From positions 100,453,501-100,517,500 of the forward strand of contig CM059586.1 in NCBI GenBank assembly GCA_030407085.1: a stretch of 64,000 nt of DNA, read 5' to 3'. Made by a program: the position numbers and the translations under genes. The notes below the pieces were generated by a model that had not been told where the DNA came from, made no database searches, and saw nothing but the letters and a program-made list of their open reading frames with translations. This document shows positions 49,795 to 59,705 of this stretch, one piece after another. Positions within the stretch are counted from its first letter, which is position 1. Each line of letters starts with the position of its first letter. Source of the stretch: Trichopria drosophilae. Taxonomy: Eukaryota > Arthropoda > Insecta > Hymenoptera > Diapriidae.

Positions 49795-49984
49795 AAATTT
49801 GTGAATTGCCCCTAAGTCGGAAGGTGTGGTAGGCACTGTGCTGGAAACTGGCAAACTGCCGGGGATCGACTTGTCATTCGGGTAACATCCTGGATGTCTT
49901 GGTACCGGGGGTTAAGAAGGTACCGCCAAACGGTCCCTTGGGGCACCAGGCGCCACCCCTCGTATTAAGTCGCCTCATCTCGGT

Positions 49985-51070
49985 ATGCGGGGCTCTGCCG
50001 GGAGGAAGACTATTTCCCTAGCTGCTCGTGGGAACACAATGCAGACACAAACTATACAAAATAAGAATCCAACGCCTCAGGTGCCTGGCACCGAGAAAAC
50101 AGCATCGGAAGTGGCGCATGACACTCCGATGGAAACGGGTACGGCTGAGGACGAAAATCCACGCCAAAAACTTAGTGGCGCACAGCGGAGGAGAGAGCTG
50201 TGGCTTAAATACGAAGAGGAGAAGGCAAGGGCGGCAGCAGAAGGGCTCCCCCTCCCCACTCCTCCTGCTTCTAGGAAGAGCGGTTCGCGGAAGAAGAAGG
50301 CGCCATCCGTGGCTGGGGCTGGAACCCGTCTGGAGGAGCCGACTACTTCGACCGTGATATCCGCTAATGCTCCCCCTGGGGATAAAAGGAAGGCTGAGAG
50401 GAGCGTTTCTGATCCCTCGGCTAAACCCCAGGGAAAGAAAGTAAAAGGTAGGCAGGAGCAAGTCTCCGCCCCCAGAAGAACCTACTCGCAGGCGGCTTCC
50501 GGGCTCCCGAAGGTTATGATCGCCTTCGGCGAGGACGCGGAGCTGCGTGTCGAGAAAGGAGTTTTCGACCAACTCAGGGGGGTCATCATGGACAGGGTGG
50601 TGGATATCCCAGACGGGGAATTCATACCCAGGTTCGTGGAGGCCACCCTGAGGGGGGGGGGAGGGATTGCTACTTTCCTCTGTGTGGATGAGGGGAGTGC
50701 TGGTTGGCTGCGCGGAGTCGTACCGCAGATCGCTCTTGAGGAGGGCCGTAAGGCGAGGATAGTCCTCCCTGAGGAACTCGTCAAGAGGGTGAAGATGACC
50801 GTGCTCTCACCACCACCCAGGAGAGAGACCAGCGTTCTGCTTAAAATAATCAACAAGCAGAATGCTGACCTGAAGGCCGGGACGTGGGTAGTCCACAAAA
50901 GAGAGGAGTTGCAGAACGGCACCCTCTTAGTTCTCGGTGTGGACGAGGACTCGGCGAAACGCCTTGAGTCTCGTGGTTACCGAGCTTATCTGGGGACAGG
51001 TGAGGTTGTGTTTAGGCCAGCCTCCAGGAACCCGACAAGCTCGGCGAAGAAAAACTCAAACACGAACTAG
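49985..51070 (+). CDS. Retrotransposon ORF1 (Gag-like RNA-binding protein)
   Basis: The 361-codon frame encodes the nucleic-acid-binding structural protein that packages element RNA. The first ~165 residues are low-complexity, with clusters of Lys/Arg (residues 60-110, 130-160). From about residue 175 a globular domain follows: V-M-I-A-F-G-E-D, P-R-F-V-E-A-T-L-R-G-G-G, W-L-R-G-V-V-P, V-L-L-K-I-I-N-K-Q-N and W-V-V-H-K-R-E-E. This pattern agrees with the DUF4780-type domain I know from ORF1 of many insect retroelements. No CCHC knuckles are seen. A second in-frame ATG at 50039 is an alternative start. The stop is followed after four bases by the ORF2 ATG (TAGCCCAATG), which suggests translation of ORF2 by termination-reinitiation. 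Confidence 0.85.
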   Translation: MRGSAGRKTISLAARGNTMQTQTIQNKNPTPQVPGTEKTASEVAHDTPMETGTAEDENPRQKLSGAQRRRELWLKYEEEKARAAAEGLPLPTPPASRKSGSRKKKAPSVAGAGTRLEEPTTSTVISANAPPGDKRKAERSVSDPSAKPQGKKVKGRQEQVSAPRRTYSQAASGLPKVMIAFGEDAELRVEKGVFDQLRGVIMDRVVDIPDGEFIPRFVEATLRGGGGIATFLCVDEGSAGWLRGVVPQIALEEGRKARIVLPEELVKRVKMTVLSPPPRRETSVLLKIINKQNADLKAGTWVVHKREELQNGTLLVLGVDEDSAKRLESRGYRAYLGTGEVVFRPASRNPTSSAKKNSNTN

Positions 51071-54000
51071 CCCAATGGCTAGGTATCGTGCTGAAATTTT
51101 TCAAATTAATTTGCATCACAGCAAAGATGCCTCAGCTTTACTTATGAGGGGTCTAAATGTGATGCGCACAAACAAAGCCATGGCATTAATACAAGAGCCT
51201 TGGTGCTATAAGGGCCAGATACGAGGTCTGGGTAGAATTGGCACAGTCTACGCTAGTGGGCTGCATGAAACACAGAGAGCATGTATAGTTTTAAAAAACA
51301 TAGATGCTGCTCTGTTACAAGAATTCTCCACGAGAGACTTGGCAGCGGTCAAAGTCTCGCGGGGAGATAGAGAGAAGGGGTTGGTGATAGCATCGGCCTA
51401 CTTTCCACATGACAGGGAAACTCCTCCTGAGGAGCTAACCAGGTTAGTCAGGTATTGCGAAAATGAGTGCCTCGATCTCCTTATTGGTTGTGATGCAAAT
51501 GCCCACAGTACGCTATGGGGAAGCACCGACACAAATGAGAGAGGAGAGGACCTTATGGAATATCTGTTGTCAACAAACCTCGAGATCGTAAACGAGGGCA
51601 ACGAGCCCACCTTTGTAACGGCAAACAGACGAGAGGTCTTGGATCTCACTCTGTGTAGTCACAACATACGTGGGGAGGTTCAAGGGTGGAGAGTGTCAGA
51701 TGAACCTTCACTGTCGGACCACAGGCTGATTCGGGGTAGATTGGAGAAGATTAACCCCCCAGCGAAATGGTTCCGAAATCCAAGAAGCACGGACTGGCCC
51801 GGATACAGAGGAAGTCTGGAAGCCAGGCTGGGGAGCTTTAAAGGAAAGTATGGAACTCCGGAAGATCTAGAGTACACGGAGACCATCATTAGAGATGCCG
51901 TGTTGAGAGCTTTCGAAGCCAACTGCCCACTCAAGAGGGTAAACCCCAAAATGGGGAAACTCAAATGGAGTGTGGCGTTGGAAGATGGCCGCTTGGAAAC
52001 AAGAAGACTCTTTAACCGGGCGAAGAAGGCGGGCACTGTGGAAGCATGGACTGCCTTTAAAAATAAGTCTAAAGCTTACAGGAAGCTGATTAGAGAGTCT
52101 CAAATCGAGGCGTGGAGGGATTTCTGCACAGAGACAGAAAACATTTCCTCCACGGCTAAGCTTGCGAAGATACTCTCCAAAGAGAAGGAGGGTAGCTTAC
52201 GATTTATAAAAGGGGAAAATGGCGAGTTCACCAATTCTCCTAAAGATACACTGGAACGGCTGCTAACAAGCAACTTTCCAAGCATAAATCTTGGGCAGCG
52301 AGAAACTACAAGGGAACACTCTCAGAGAGAGAGTAGAAACTGGGAAATCGCTTCCCAGGTTGTCAATCCAAAGAAGGTGTCAAGAGCGCTAATGGCCTTC
52401 GAGGCGTTCAAGTCGCCTGGACCAGATGGCATTTACCCGGCCCTCCTTCAGGAAGGCCTGGGGGTCATTCTGGGACTATTGACTGGACTCCTTAGGGGGT
52501 GCGTGGCTCTCGGTTACACACCAAAAGAATGGAAAAAAGCACGAGTTTCATTCATACCGAAAGGAGGAAGTAGAGGCTTCGTGGAAGCAAAGGATTACAG
52601 ACCAAGCAGCCTAACATCTTTCCTATTGAAACTCTTGGAAAGACTGGTTGAAAGGTATCTGGTAGAAGGACCTTTGAAAACCGCACCTTTACATGGTGAA
52701 CAATACGCATACCAAGCTGGCAAATCTGCTGAGACAGCATTAATGTCCGCTGTGGGGTTTGTGGAGAAGCAACTCAGTATACGGGGAGTGTGCATAGGCG
52801 CCTTTCTAGATATTGAGGGTGCTTTCAACCGCACCTCGATGGAAGCGATGCGGAAAGGAGCGGAAGAGCATGGGGTACCGAGAGAAATTGTTAAATGGAT
52901 CTTGAGTACCCTAAAAAACAGGTATATTTATACAGAATGGCAGGGAACATTAGTGGGGGGAACGGTCTCCGAGGGTTGCCCTCAAGGAGGTGTGTTGTCC
53001 CCGCTCTTATGGAACTTGGTGGCAGATAGCCTGATAAGGAAATTAAACGATAGTGGAATCTATGCTATAGGATATGCGGATGATATCGCTATCATGGCTA
53101 GAGGAAACTTCGAGGAAGTCTTGCAGGAGCTAATTCAAGAAGCCCTAAGGGTTGTAGAAAGATGGTGCATGGAGAAAGCACTCTCAATACAACCGGAGAA
53201 TATAGCCGTTATCACCTTCTCGAGAAGATACAAGATGAAAAAACTCAGAGAAATGGTGATAGGGGGGAAGCAGATTCCATATACCGGAGAAACCAAGTAT
53301 CTTGGAGTAATTCTGGACAGGAAGTTGAACTGGAATGGACATCTGGAACAGAAATGTCAAAAAGCAATCGCAACTTTTTGGCAATGTAGAAGAGCACTAG
53401 GCTGTAGTTGGGGTCTAGGACCAAAGCAACTGCTCTGGATTTACCAGCACATAGTGACACCCAGAATCACCTACGCGGCAGCGATATGGTGGCGTAGAGT
53501 GGAAAAGGCCAATGTACAACAAAAACTAAATAGAGTACAGGGTATGTTCCTAAGGGGCATCTGCTCGGTAAGGAAAAGTACACCCACAATTGCAATGAGA
53601 ACTCTGTTGGGGTTACCCTCCTTGGCCCTTGCTATTAAGGGCGAAGCGAGGAGAACCGTATACAGACTCAAATGCATGGGAAGTTTAACAGGCAGACTGG
53701 AAAGGTTAGATGAACTCTTTTGTGGAAGCTTGAGAACCATGTGGAATCAACCACAGGATAAAATCCGGATCCTCGACTCGGGGGAAAATAACTTTAAGAT
53801 ATTTTTCCCGGATAGAGAGGACTGGGAAAGACATCCGGTAACACCTAAGCATGGAACCATCTGGTATACTGATGGTTCCAAGACAAGTCAAGGTGTAGGT
53901 GCAGGGTTCTGCGGACCGAAGCTTAAGGAGAACTTTTCCCTTAAGCTCAACACATTTAACACTGTCTTCCAGGGAGAGGTGGCGGCCATTCTTCAATGTG

Positions 54001-54424
54001 TCGATACTCTTTTGAGGAAGGAAGTGAAAGGTAATACGTTATGGATATGCTCCGATAGCCAGGCGGCATTGAGAGCCATAGAAAATCCTATCGTTAAATC
54101 GGCGCTAGTCAGAGATGCAAAGGCAAGTTTGCGACGTCTGGCCATACGTAATAAGCTCAACCTAACATGGATCCCCGGACACATGGGTTGGAAAGGAAAC
54201 GAAAGAGCGGACTCCAAGTCGGGCATAATAAACGGCCTGGACATGGCCGGGAGGGTTGCTATGCCCTTTCAGGAAGGACTTAACAGGCTGACCAGCCATC
54301 TTAGAGCTCAGCAGGTTAAGGAGTGGATCAACCACAAAAAATGCAGCACAACCAAAAGCCTTGCAGGTGAACTGAGGGCTGATAGTGTTGCGGTCAGAAT
54401 CGAATGTTTCAAATCTGCGGTACC

Positions 54425-54465
54425 TGGCGTGGGTTTTTTCCCACATTGTGGTTTTCCCCACGCCA
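54425..54465 (+). repeat. Hairpin in the LTR-like insert
   Basis: TGGCGTGGG and CCCACGCCA pair across a 23-base loop, and the hairpin is itself enclosed by GGTACC at 54419-54424 and 54483-54488. Possible structured RNA element; function unknown. Confidence 0.5.
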
Positions 54466-54656
54466 TTGCACACCCGAATGGGGGTACCTCTCCAAAGGCG
54501 GGGACCTGTTAGGCAACTATATATTGTAAAGGTCCTAGAAATGGCGACGATATTATTGAATTGTTGTGTTAACGAAGTCGTGGGGGCTGACGTAAATTCC
54601 TTACTTACTAAATCATTCTTTAAGCCTAATTACCAATAATGACGATACGGTTAGGT

Positions 54657-55012
54657 TTCGAAAACGTCCGCATGATTCGCCTTCATATGGAGACGTAACC
54701 TGATGGTACCAGGCCGGAGGGATCGGATCCATCGATTTCGCCGGAAATCATATGATGGGGACCCCGATTTACGACTCTGTGCTGGCCTCAGGCGAACAAG
54801 AAGTATGAAGGTTCGTAACACGGAAGATAGCGAATTCGAAAATGTCCGCATGATTCGCCTTCGAATGGAGATGTAACCTGTTGGTTCCAGGCCGGAGGGA
54901 TCGGATCCATCGATTTCGCCGGAAATCATATGATGGGGACTCCGATTTACGACTCTGTGCTGGCCACAGGCGAACAAGAAGTTTGAAGGTTCGTAACACG
55001 GAAAATACCTAA
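54657..55012 (+). repeat. 178-bp tandem duplication in the LTR-like insert
   Basis: Two units start at TCGAAAACGTCCGCATGATT (54657) and TCGAAAATGTCCGCATGATT (54835) and are about 95 percent alike by eye, both including GGAGGGATCGGATCCATCGA. Short further repeats of ATGTCGACTCCGATTCGAA follow at about 55037 and 55089. Such arrays are common in the U3 part of LTRs. Confidence 0.85.
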
Positions 55013-55877
55013 ATCGGATACATGCATCGAGAAGATCATGTCGACTCCGATTCGAATATGAACAAACCATTTAAACCTAGAATTATCGATGTCGACTCCG
55101 ATTCGAAAATTGGATACATCGAATTTCGAAGTTTAATACGGACAATGACATGGACGGATAAAATCATTATTTCAATCGGTCGGTAACGTAGAACGCTACG
55201 ACACTCGAACGTTAAAAAGAAGGATTCGCATGTCTAAGCAACGATGGTCTTTTCTAAATAACAAACATTCGTTTGTCAATGGGTATAAAAAGAGTCCACA
55301 CGGCTTCGGTAAGTTCAGTTACAGAGACAGTTTCGATTGCCCAAAAATATCGCCGCCATTCCGCCCTAAAAATAATTAAATAAAGTTTAGTTTGATCATT
55401 GTAAGTCTGGATCATTTCTGCACCGAATCCGTTCCCCTTTTCGTCCGCGAATAGATAGATGGGCTGAACAGCTGACCAAATTGGACAGAACAAGGATAAG
55501 AGTTTCCATTGAAATCCTCACTGGACATGGGAACCTTAATAAGCATGGCTATACGGTGGGAACGAAAAATTCCCCGCTGTGTACTAAATGCGACGAAAAC
55601 ATGGAGGAGACCACAGCACACTTCCTCTGTGAATGTCCTGCCCTAATGGAGACACGAAGGAAATTCCTAGACTCTCCATTTCTGGCGAAGGAGGAAATCA
55701 GGGCGCGAAGTCTTCAGCAGATTCTGAACTTCTGCAATAAGGCTGGTTATCCAGCTAAACCCTGAAATGGCATCAGGAATAGCGTACAAAGGCAAATTGT
55801 CAAGTGCGCTGACTTCGGAGGTCTCAACCCCGGACCTGATGAAAGACATACCAATACCAATACCAAATTTGTGAATT

Positions 55878-56938
55878 TAAAAGATCTGTCATGCAATGAC
55901 TGAGGTCAAATTATCAAAAATTGATTATATATTTGGTTTAATTTCCTAATTTAATTATTTATAATTTTAAATAAGTTAAGCATAGTTGTATGCTAATATT
56001 ATCCAACTTTGAAGAAGTAGTGATTTCCCTTAAAAACAAATATATAAATGGTCATTATATCTCTTGATACCAAATCGGTAAAAATTTTATAAAAATGTGT
56101 TAAATTTGCAATACACCTTTGGTGTATAAAACATGTTTAATTAGCAGCTCACAAGAGAATTTCTCAAGAATTTACTTGATTTTATTGAATACTTGACAAT
56201 CGTAAAGTTCAATGATCATTTAATTAGGACATTTTTTATCACATAATGTTATGTTAAATATCATATTTTATGTTGATATCTTAATATCTCAATATCTCAT
56301 ATTTTCAACATGAGTGATGAAATTGAAGCATTTCCTATAATTTACACAAGAATAAAACAATGTAAAAAATGTATTAAGTCAGAAAAAATGTTTGTTCTTC
56401 GAGGCTCAATCAATAACAGTGTCATAAGTATTAACAACATCATTAAAACACCATTAATTTGCATACATTTTGTTTAATTAATTTATAATCCTAGTATGGC
56501 TATATTTATTTGTTTATTTTTTCTTTTTGTATGCATCCTAGCATTTCTGATTAATTACTAAGAACAATACTTTTGTTTAAAATAAAACTAAAACTCCATC
56601 AATCCCAGAAATATACAATATTTCTACTTTGTCGTACCACATTTATGTATCTATCTATACATACTAATAACACAATTGTAATCGAATTGAATGATAGACA
56701 AGTGTATTTAAAAAATGTCAATCTACCGATTGTAAATTACTAGCAGATATGAAGGAGGTTCTTTTAAAAAGTTCTTTTACCTTATAACGAATATATTCTT
56801 TCCACCGCGCCTTATAATAAGCCTATATGCGTGTTTTGTCCCTGTGTAAATCCTATTTTTTTTATTTACAAATGTACTTAACAAACAAACCAAATTAACT
56901 CAAACGTGTCGTCACCGGCGCCAAGAAAACGAATGTGG
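55878..56938. other. AT-rich sequence, no gene seen
   Basis: Nothing recognisable between the retrotransposon and the right inverted-repeat arm. Confidence 0.5.
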
Positions 56939-57105
56939 ATCACTGGCCGATGCCGGGGAAATATGAGGCTGGGAGTATATACATACAACCCAGAGGGGTA
57001 TTTTTGCTTTAAATAGGGCTCTAAATGTGGCGTCATCGTGCGGCGTGTAGCGGTACTACGTAGTTATATCTTCGAACAAGCTCAACGAAATATAATTGAA
57101 CTTGC
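56939..57105 (-). repeat. Right arm of the 10-kb inverted repeat
   Basis: On the minus strand this reads TCAATTATATTTCGTTGAGC, the core TTCGAAGATATAACTACGTAG-type block (core at 57065-57082), TACCGCTAC, CCCTATTTAAAGC and GGCCAGTGATCC, matching 46851-47010. Its outer 44 bp match 47162-47205 directly. It has no partner hairpin arm of its own, unlike the left copy. Confidence 0.8.
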
Positions 57106-57228
57106 TTAATTTCCTTCCAGTAAACATAACACCGACGCATGAAATAACTATGTTATTTTATTTCACTCATAGTGGACTAGTGTGCAGCTAATGGTTGACT
57201 ATCCATACACAGATGGCTTAAAGTCAAC

Positions 57229-57526
57229 CCTGTCGGCCCAAAATTGGACGAAAATCGACCATAAATACGTCGACTTGTGCAAAGAATCGACCCGAAATTG
57301 AACGAATGCTGGCTACGGCCGATTTTCCGGTCCATTTTCGGTCGATTTTCAGTCGATTTTTACGAAGTTGACCAATTAATGCATTTTAATTAGGTCCATA
57401 TTAGGTCAATTTAGTAAAAGTCGACTGAAAATCGTCCCAAAATCGGCATTCAGTCAATTGTCGGTCAATTCCAGGTCAACTCCCTGCACAAGTCGACCGA
57501 TGTTCGCTCGACCCGGGCCGATAAGG
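57229..57526. mobile_element. ~300-bp MITE with GTCGACTTGTGCA inverted repeats
   Basis: CCTGTCGGCCC...GTCGACTTGTGCA on the left is mirrored by TGCACAAGTCGACC...GGGCCGATAAGG on the right. The centre is built from many short GGTCGATTTTC/GAAAATCGACC variants in both orientations. No ORF. Confidence 0.65.
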
Positions 57527-57650
57527 AAGTTATAATTCACAATTGACGTAGTAACTTGTAGTCACTTTTCACGTCGTTATTTGGAGGGTTTCTGGAAATA
57601 TTGCTGTGTGTCATGTAAAATTACATGCTGTATTTGTGTAAAAACTGCGT

Positions 57651-57834
57651 GAACACGATTCACAATAGAGAGTGATATATGCGCCTTTAAGTAATTTTGT
57701 GGCCGAAAGTTCTGGACGACACTTTTGATCAATTACAAGAACACGATTCGCAATAGAGAGTGATATATGCGACTTTAAGTAATTTTCTGGCCGTAAGTTT
57801 TGGACGACACTTTTGATCAATTACAAATGTTATA
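57651..57834 (+). repeat. 88-bp tandem duplication
   Basis: The unit beginning GAACACGATTC(A/G)CAATAGAG occurs at 57651 and 57739, each ending in GACGACACTTTTGATCAATT. Copies differ at only a few positions. Non-coding. Confidence 0.9.
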
Positions 57835-57994
57835 TACGTATCAAATTCACTTTCGTTAAATAGAGCAGTACAGACATAATTTAAATTGCTCACTGTATGT
57901 ACATTTTGCAATACTAATTGAAGCTTACAGTGACGCCGGGCGTCTCTAGACATCGACTGTAAATCGTGACGTCCTGTTTAATAACTTCTTTGTA

Positions 57995-58266
57995 CAGCAG
58001 AGTCCCGGTATAATTGCGTTGAGTTATATTTATGTCCCAGCATATTTTCCCGGTTCCGTCTCGTTATATTGACCTGTCTCCGCTCTCATTTTCCTCCACT
58101 TTACGGCATGGAGCCTCAGCGGCCTCAGGAAGGGCCTGCTGTGATGTCACAAACTTAATGCGACTGTGGGAAGTGGGAGAAGCGGCGCTCCCCTTCTGTT
58201 GGCAAATATAACGAGACGGGAGGGAAGACGAGGAACCGAGTGGCATAATATGCCGGGACTCTACTG
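57995..58266 (+). mobile_element. 260-bp TA-flanked MITE, copy 3
   Basis: The best-preserved copy: it starts CAGCAGAGTCCCGGTATAAT and ends TGCCGGGACTCTACTG, each flanked by TA (57993-57994, 58267-58268). TA duplication and CAGTAGAGTCCCGG ends suggest mobilisation by a Tc1/mariner/pogo transposase. Same internal layout as copies at 28278 and 31495. Confidence 0.88.
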
Positions 58267-58539
58267 TATACCCTTTAAGAAGGGTGAACTTTAACATTTT
58301 GAGCAAATCATTGTTCTTTTCTCAAAATACCCCATGAAGTATGGATATTTTAAATGATATTTTACATCACGTGGAAATGGAATTTGTTTGTTCTCTATGT
58401 CAAATTCGCCATATCGAAATTATAAATTAATGCTGTGTTCACGATTAATGACCAGAAAATCTGTAAATATCTCTTGTCTCGTGCGAACTTCAAAATCTCC
58501 GAATTACCATATTTCACGAAAATGAAATGAATTTTAATT

Positions 58540-58670
58540 ATTTAACCCGGAATATTGAATCCGCCATTTTAAAAATAAGAATGACGTTGGATTTATTATC
58601 GGCGACCTCAAAAACACGCATTAAGTACCGTGATCTATGTGAATTATTACTTCCAAAGGGTAGTAGTCTA
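58540..58670 (+). repeat. Dispersed repeat, copy D
   Basis: GAATCCGCCATTTTAAAAAT, then TTATTATCGGCGACCTCAAA, and a closing CCAAAGGGTAG, in the same order as copies at 600 and 14045. Non-coding, diverged. Confidence 0.4.
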
Positions 58671-58930
58671 CCTCCTAGATAGCAGTGTTTTGTATTTGTG
58701 CGTGTATGCGTGCCTGAAAGTTAATGTTGATTAAATGTATCATTTCAAATTGGGCCCACTGCGCAACTTGAAATGACCAGTTGCGCTGGTGTCTCAAAAC
58801 CGATCGGACCATCCGTTTCTCACGGAAAATTGTAAACAAATTCAAGTGAGAATTAAATAAAATAAAACGTTTATGTGAAGTGAATTGAATCCAACCACCC
58901 AACTATTCTCGGGACGTTGATCCCCCAACA

Positions 58931-59130
58931 AGCAGAATAAATAAATAGTTCATAATGAGCACATAACGTGTTCTACGAGAGGTCGGATGCATCAAATTAT
59001 GAGCTTTTTCTGCGCTGATATCATTATGAAAACATTATGACTTCAATCTCAGAAAAAACTCATAATTTGACGCATCCGACCTCTTGTGGTGCACATTACA
59101 AGATCATTCTGAACTATTTTTTATTCTGCT
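58931..59130. mobile_element. 200-bp hairpin MITE with ~85-bp arms
   Basis: The ends AGCAGAATAA and TTATTCTGCT are complementary and the pairing continues through AGAGGTCGGATGC(A/G)TCAAA and TTATGAG(C/T)TTTTTCTG to a 30-bp loop. No coding capacity. Confidence 0.8.
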
Positions 59131-59317
59131 ATCTCGGTCTATGCTCAAGAACAAAGTAGTGATTCAAATTACAAACAAAATTGGTTGTTTTTCTGACAAT
59201 TCTCGGTAAATCGTCATGACTATTGAATTACAATTAATGTCATTGGAGTTAAATTAGAAAATCGCATGAACTAATTCGAATTATCTTTGCACTGTTCGAA
59301 TTGTGAAAATGTGATTC

Positions 59318-59705
59318 AGATATTTTATATTCACGATTTTTTGCGTAAATTCTTACTTTCTCATGGGACCATTTTAGAACCACCGAAAGGTGAATATTTG
59401 AAAATTCGGGCTCTCTGTATAGATAATTCTAACTACCATATACAGACATTTGAAGAATGCAAACAAAAATTACTTCAGAATTAGCCGAGAACTATTAGAA
59501 ATAGGTCATTTTTACTTATTTCCAATAATTATCAATACATTCTCAATTAAGTTCTTTGGTATTTTTTAAGGGGACGTATATAGTAATTAAGATTTATTAG
59601 TCTGAATTTTGAAAAATCGATTCTGACATTTTTTATTTACGGTTTTTAGTAAAAATCCTACTAAATCGGCGGAGATTTTAGAACCCCCTTAATGGGGTTG
59701 ACAGT
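59318..59705 (+). repeat. Old direct duplication (two ~85-bp units)
   Basis: TTCAGATATTTTATATTCACGATTTTTTGC...ATTTTAGAACC at 59318-59390 is matched by TTCTGACATTTTTTATTTACGGTTTTTAG...ATTTTAGAACC at 59622-59690, roughly 75 percent alike by eye. An unrecognised 65-codon frame covers the first unit. Its homology to the second, non-coding unit argues against a gene. Confidence 0.45.

Larger units (their letters stand above)
54386..55453 (+). mobile_element. Solo-LTR-like insertion in ORF2, GATAG duplication
   Basis: Removing these 1068 bp and one of the two GATAG copies (54381-54385, 55454-55458) restores the ORF2 frame exactly, which fixes the boundaries. The insert begins TGTTGCGGTC and ends GTCCGCGAATA, imperfect inverted ends as in LTRs, although the terminal dinucleotide is TA rather than CA. 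A TATA box (TATAAAA, 55284-55290) is followed 90 bases later by AATAAA (55379-55384), the order expected of an LTR. A 5-bp duplication suits BEL/Pao or some Gypsy elements. No coding region or primer-binding site is present, so it looks like a solo LTR left by recombination. Confidence 0.75.
51075..55765 (+). pseudogene. Retrotransposon ORF2 polyprotein (EN-RT-RNase H), disrupted by insertion
   Basis: I start it at the ATG four bases after ORF1; the open frame reaches back to 50937 but that part overlaps ORF1. Endonuclease: I-Q-E-P-W (residue ~39), D-A-N-A-H-S-T-L-W-G-S, S-D-H-R (~214). Reverse transcriptase: S-P-G-P-D-G-I, L-D-I-E-G-A-F-N (~578), G-C-P-Q-G-G-V-L-S-P-L-L-W and Y-A-D-D (~667). 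RNase H: Y-T-D-G-S (~932), G-E-V-A-A-I, S-D-S-Q-A-A-L and N-E-R-A-D, so all four acidic residues remain. The frame is cut at 54385 by the insert (54386-55453), which adds a stop at 54510-54512. After the second GATAG the frame resumes and carries the knuckle C-T-K-C...H-F-L-C-E-C-P before TGA at 55763-55765. Apart from this insert I see no stop, so the copy was probably recent when hit. Confidence 0.9.
49808..55864 (+). mobile_element. Full-length LOA-like non-LTR retrotransposon
   Basis: The 13-bp sequence AAATTTGTGAATT flanks the element (49795-49807 and 55865-55877) as a target-site duplication, so both ends are defined. The 5' UTR (49808-49984) is GC-rich, followed by ORF1, ORF2, a 100-bp 3' UTR and a 3' tail of ACCAAT repeats instead of poly(A). 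ORF2 with endonuclease, RT, RNase H and terminal knuckle places it in the I/LOA group. The copy would be about 5 kb without the 1068-bp LTR-like insert in ORF2, which is the only obvious lesion. Its GC content contrasts sharply with the host DNA, and it lies just downstream of the minisatellite. Confidence 0.9.

Noticed and set aside
49795..49807. Possibility that the 13-bp repeat flanking the retrotransposon is chance
   Set aside because: The repeats abut exactly the GC-rich 5' UTR start and the ACCAAT tail end, which is where a target duplication must lie.
50018..50572. 184-codon minus-strand ORF opposite the retrotransposon ORF1
   Set aside because: It is a shadow of the GC-rich ORF1 frame; there is no motif and the plus-strand product is clearly the real one.
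50937..51074. ORF2 start at the upstream end of the open frame
   Set aside because: This part overlaps ORF1 and shows no endonuclease similarity; the ATG at 51075 directly precedes the conserved endonuclease start.
54513..54639. Continuation of ORF2 after the stop at 54512
   Set aside because: The sequence from 54386 onward belongs to the inserted LTR-like element, as frame restoration at 55454 shows.
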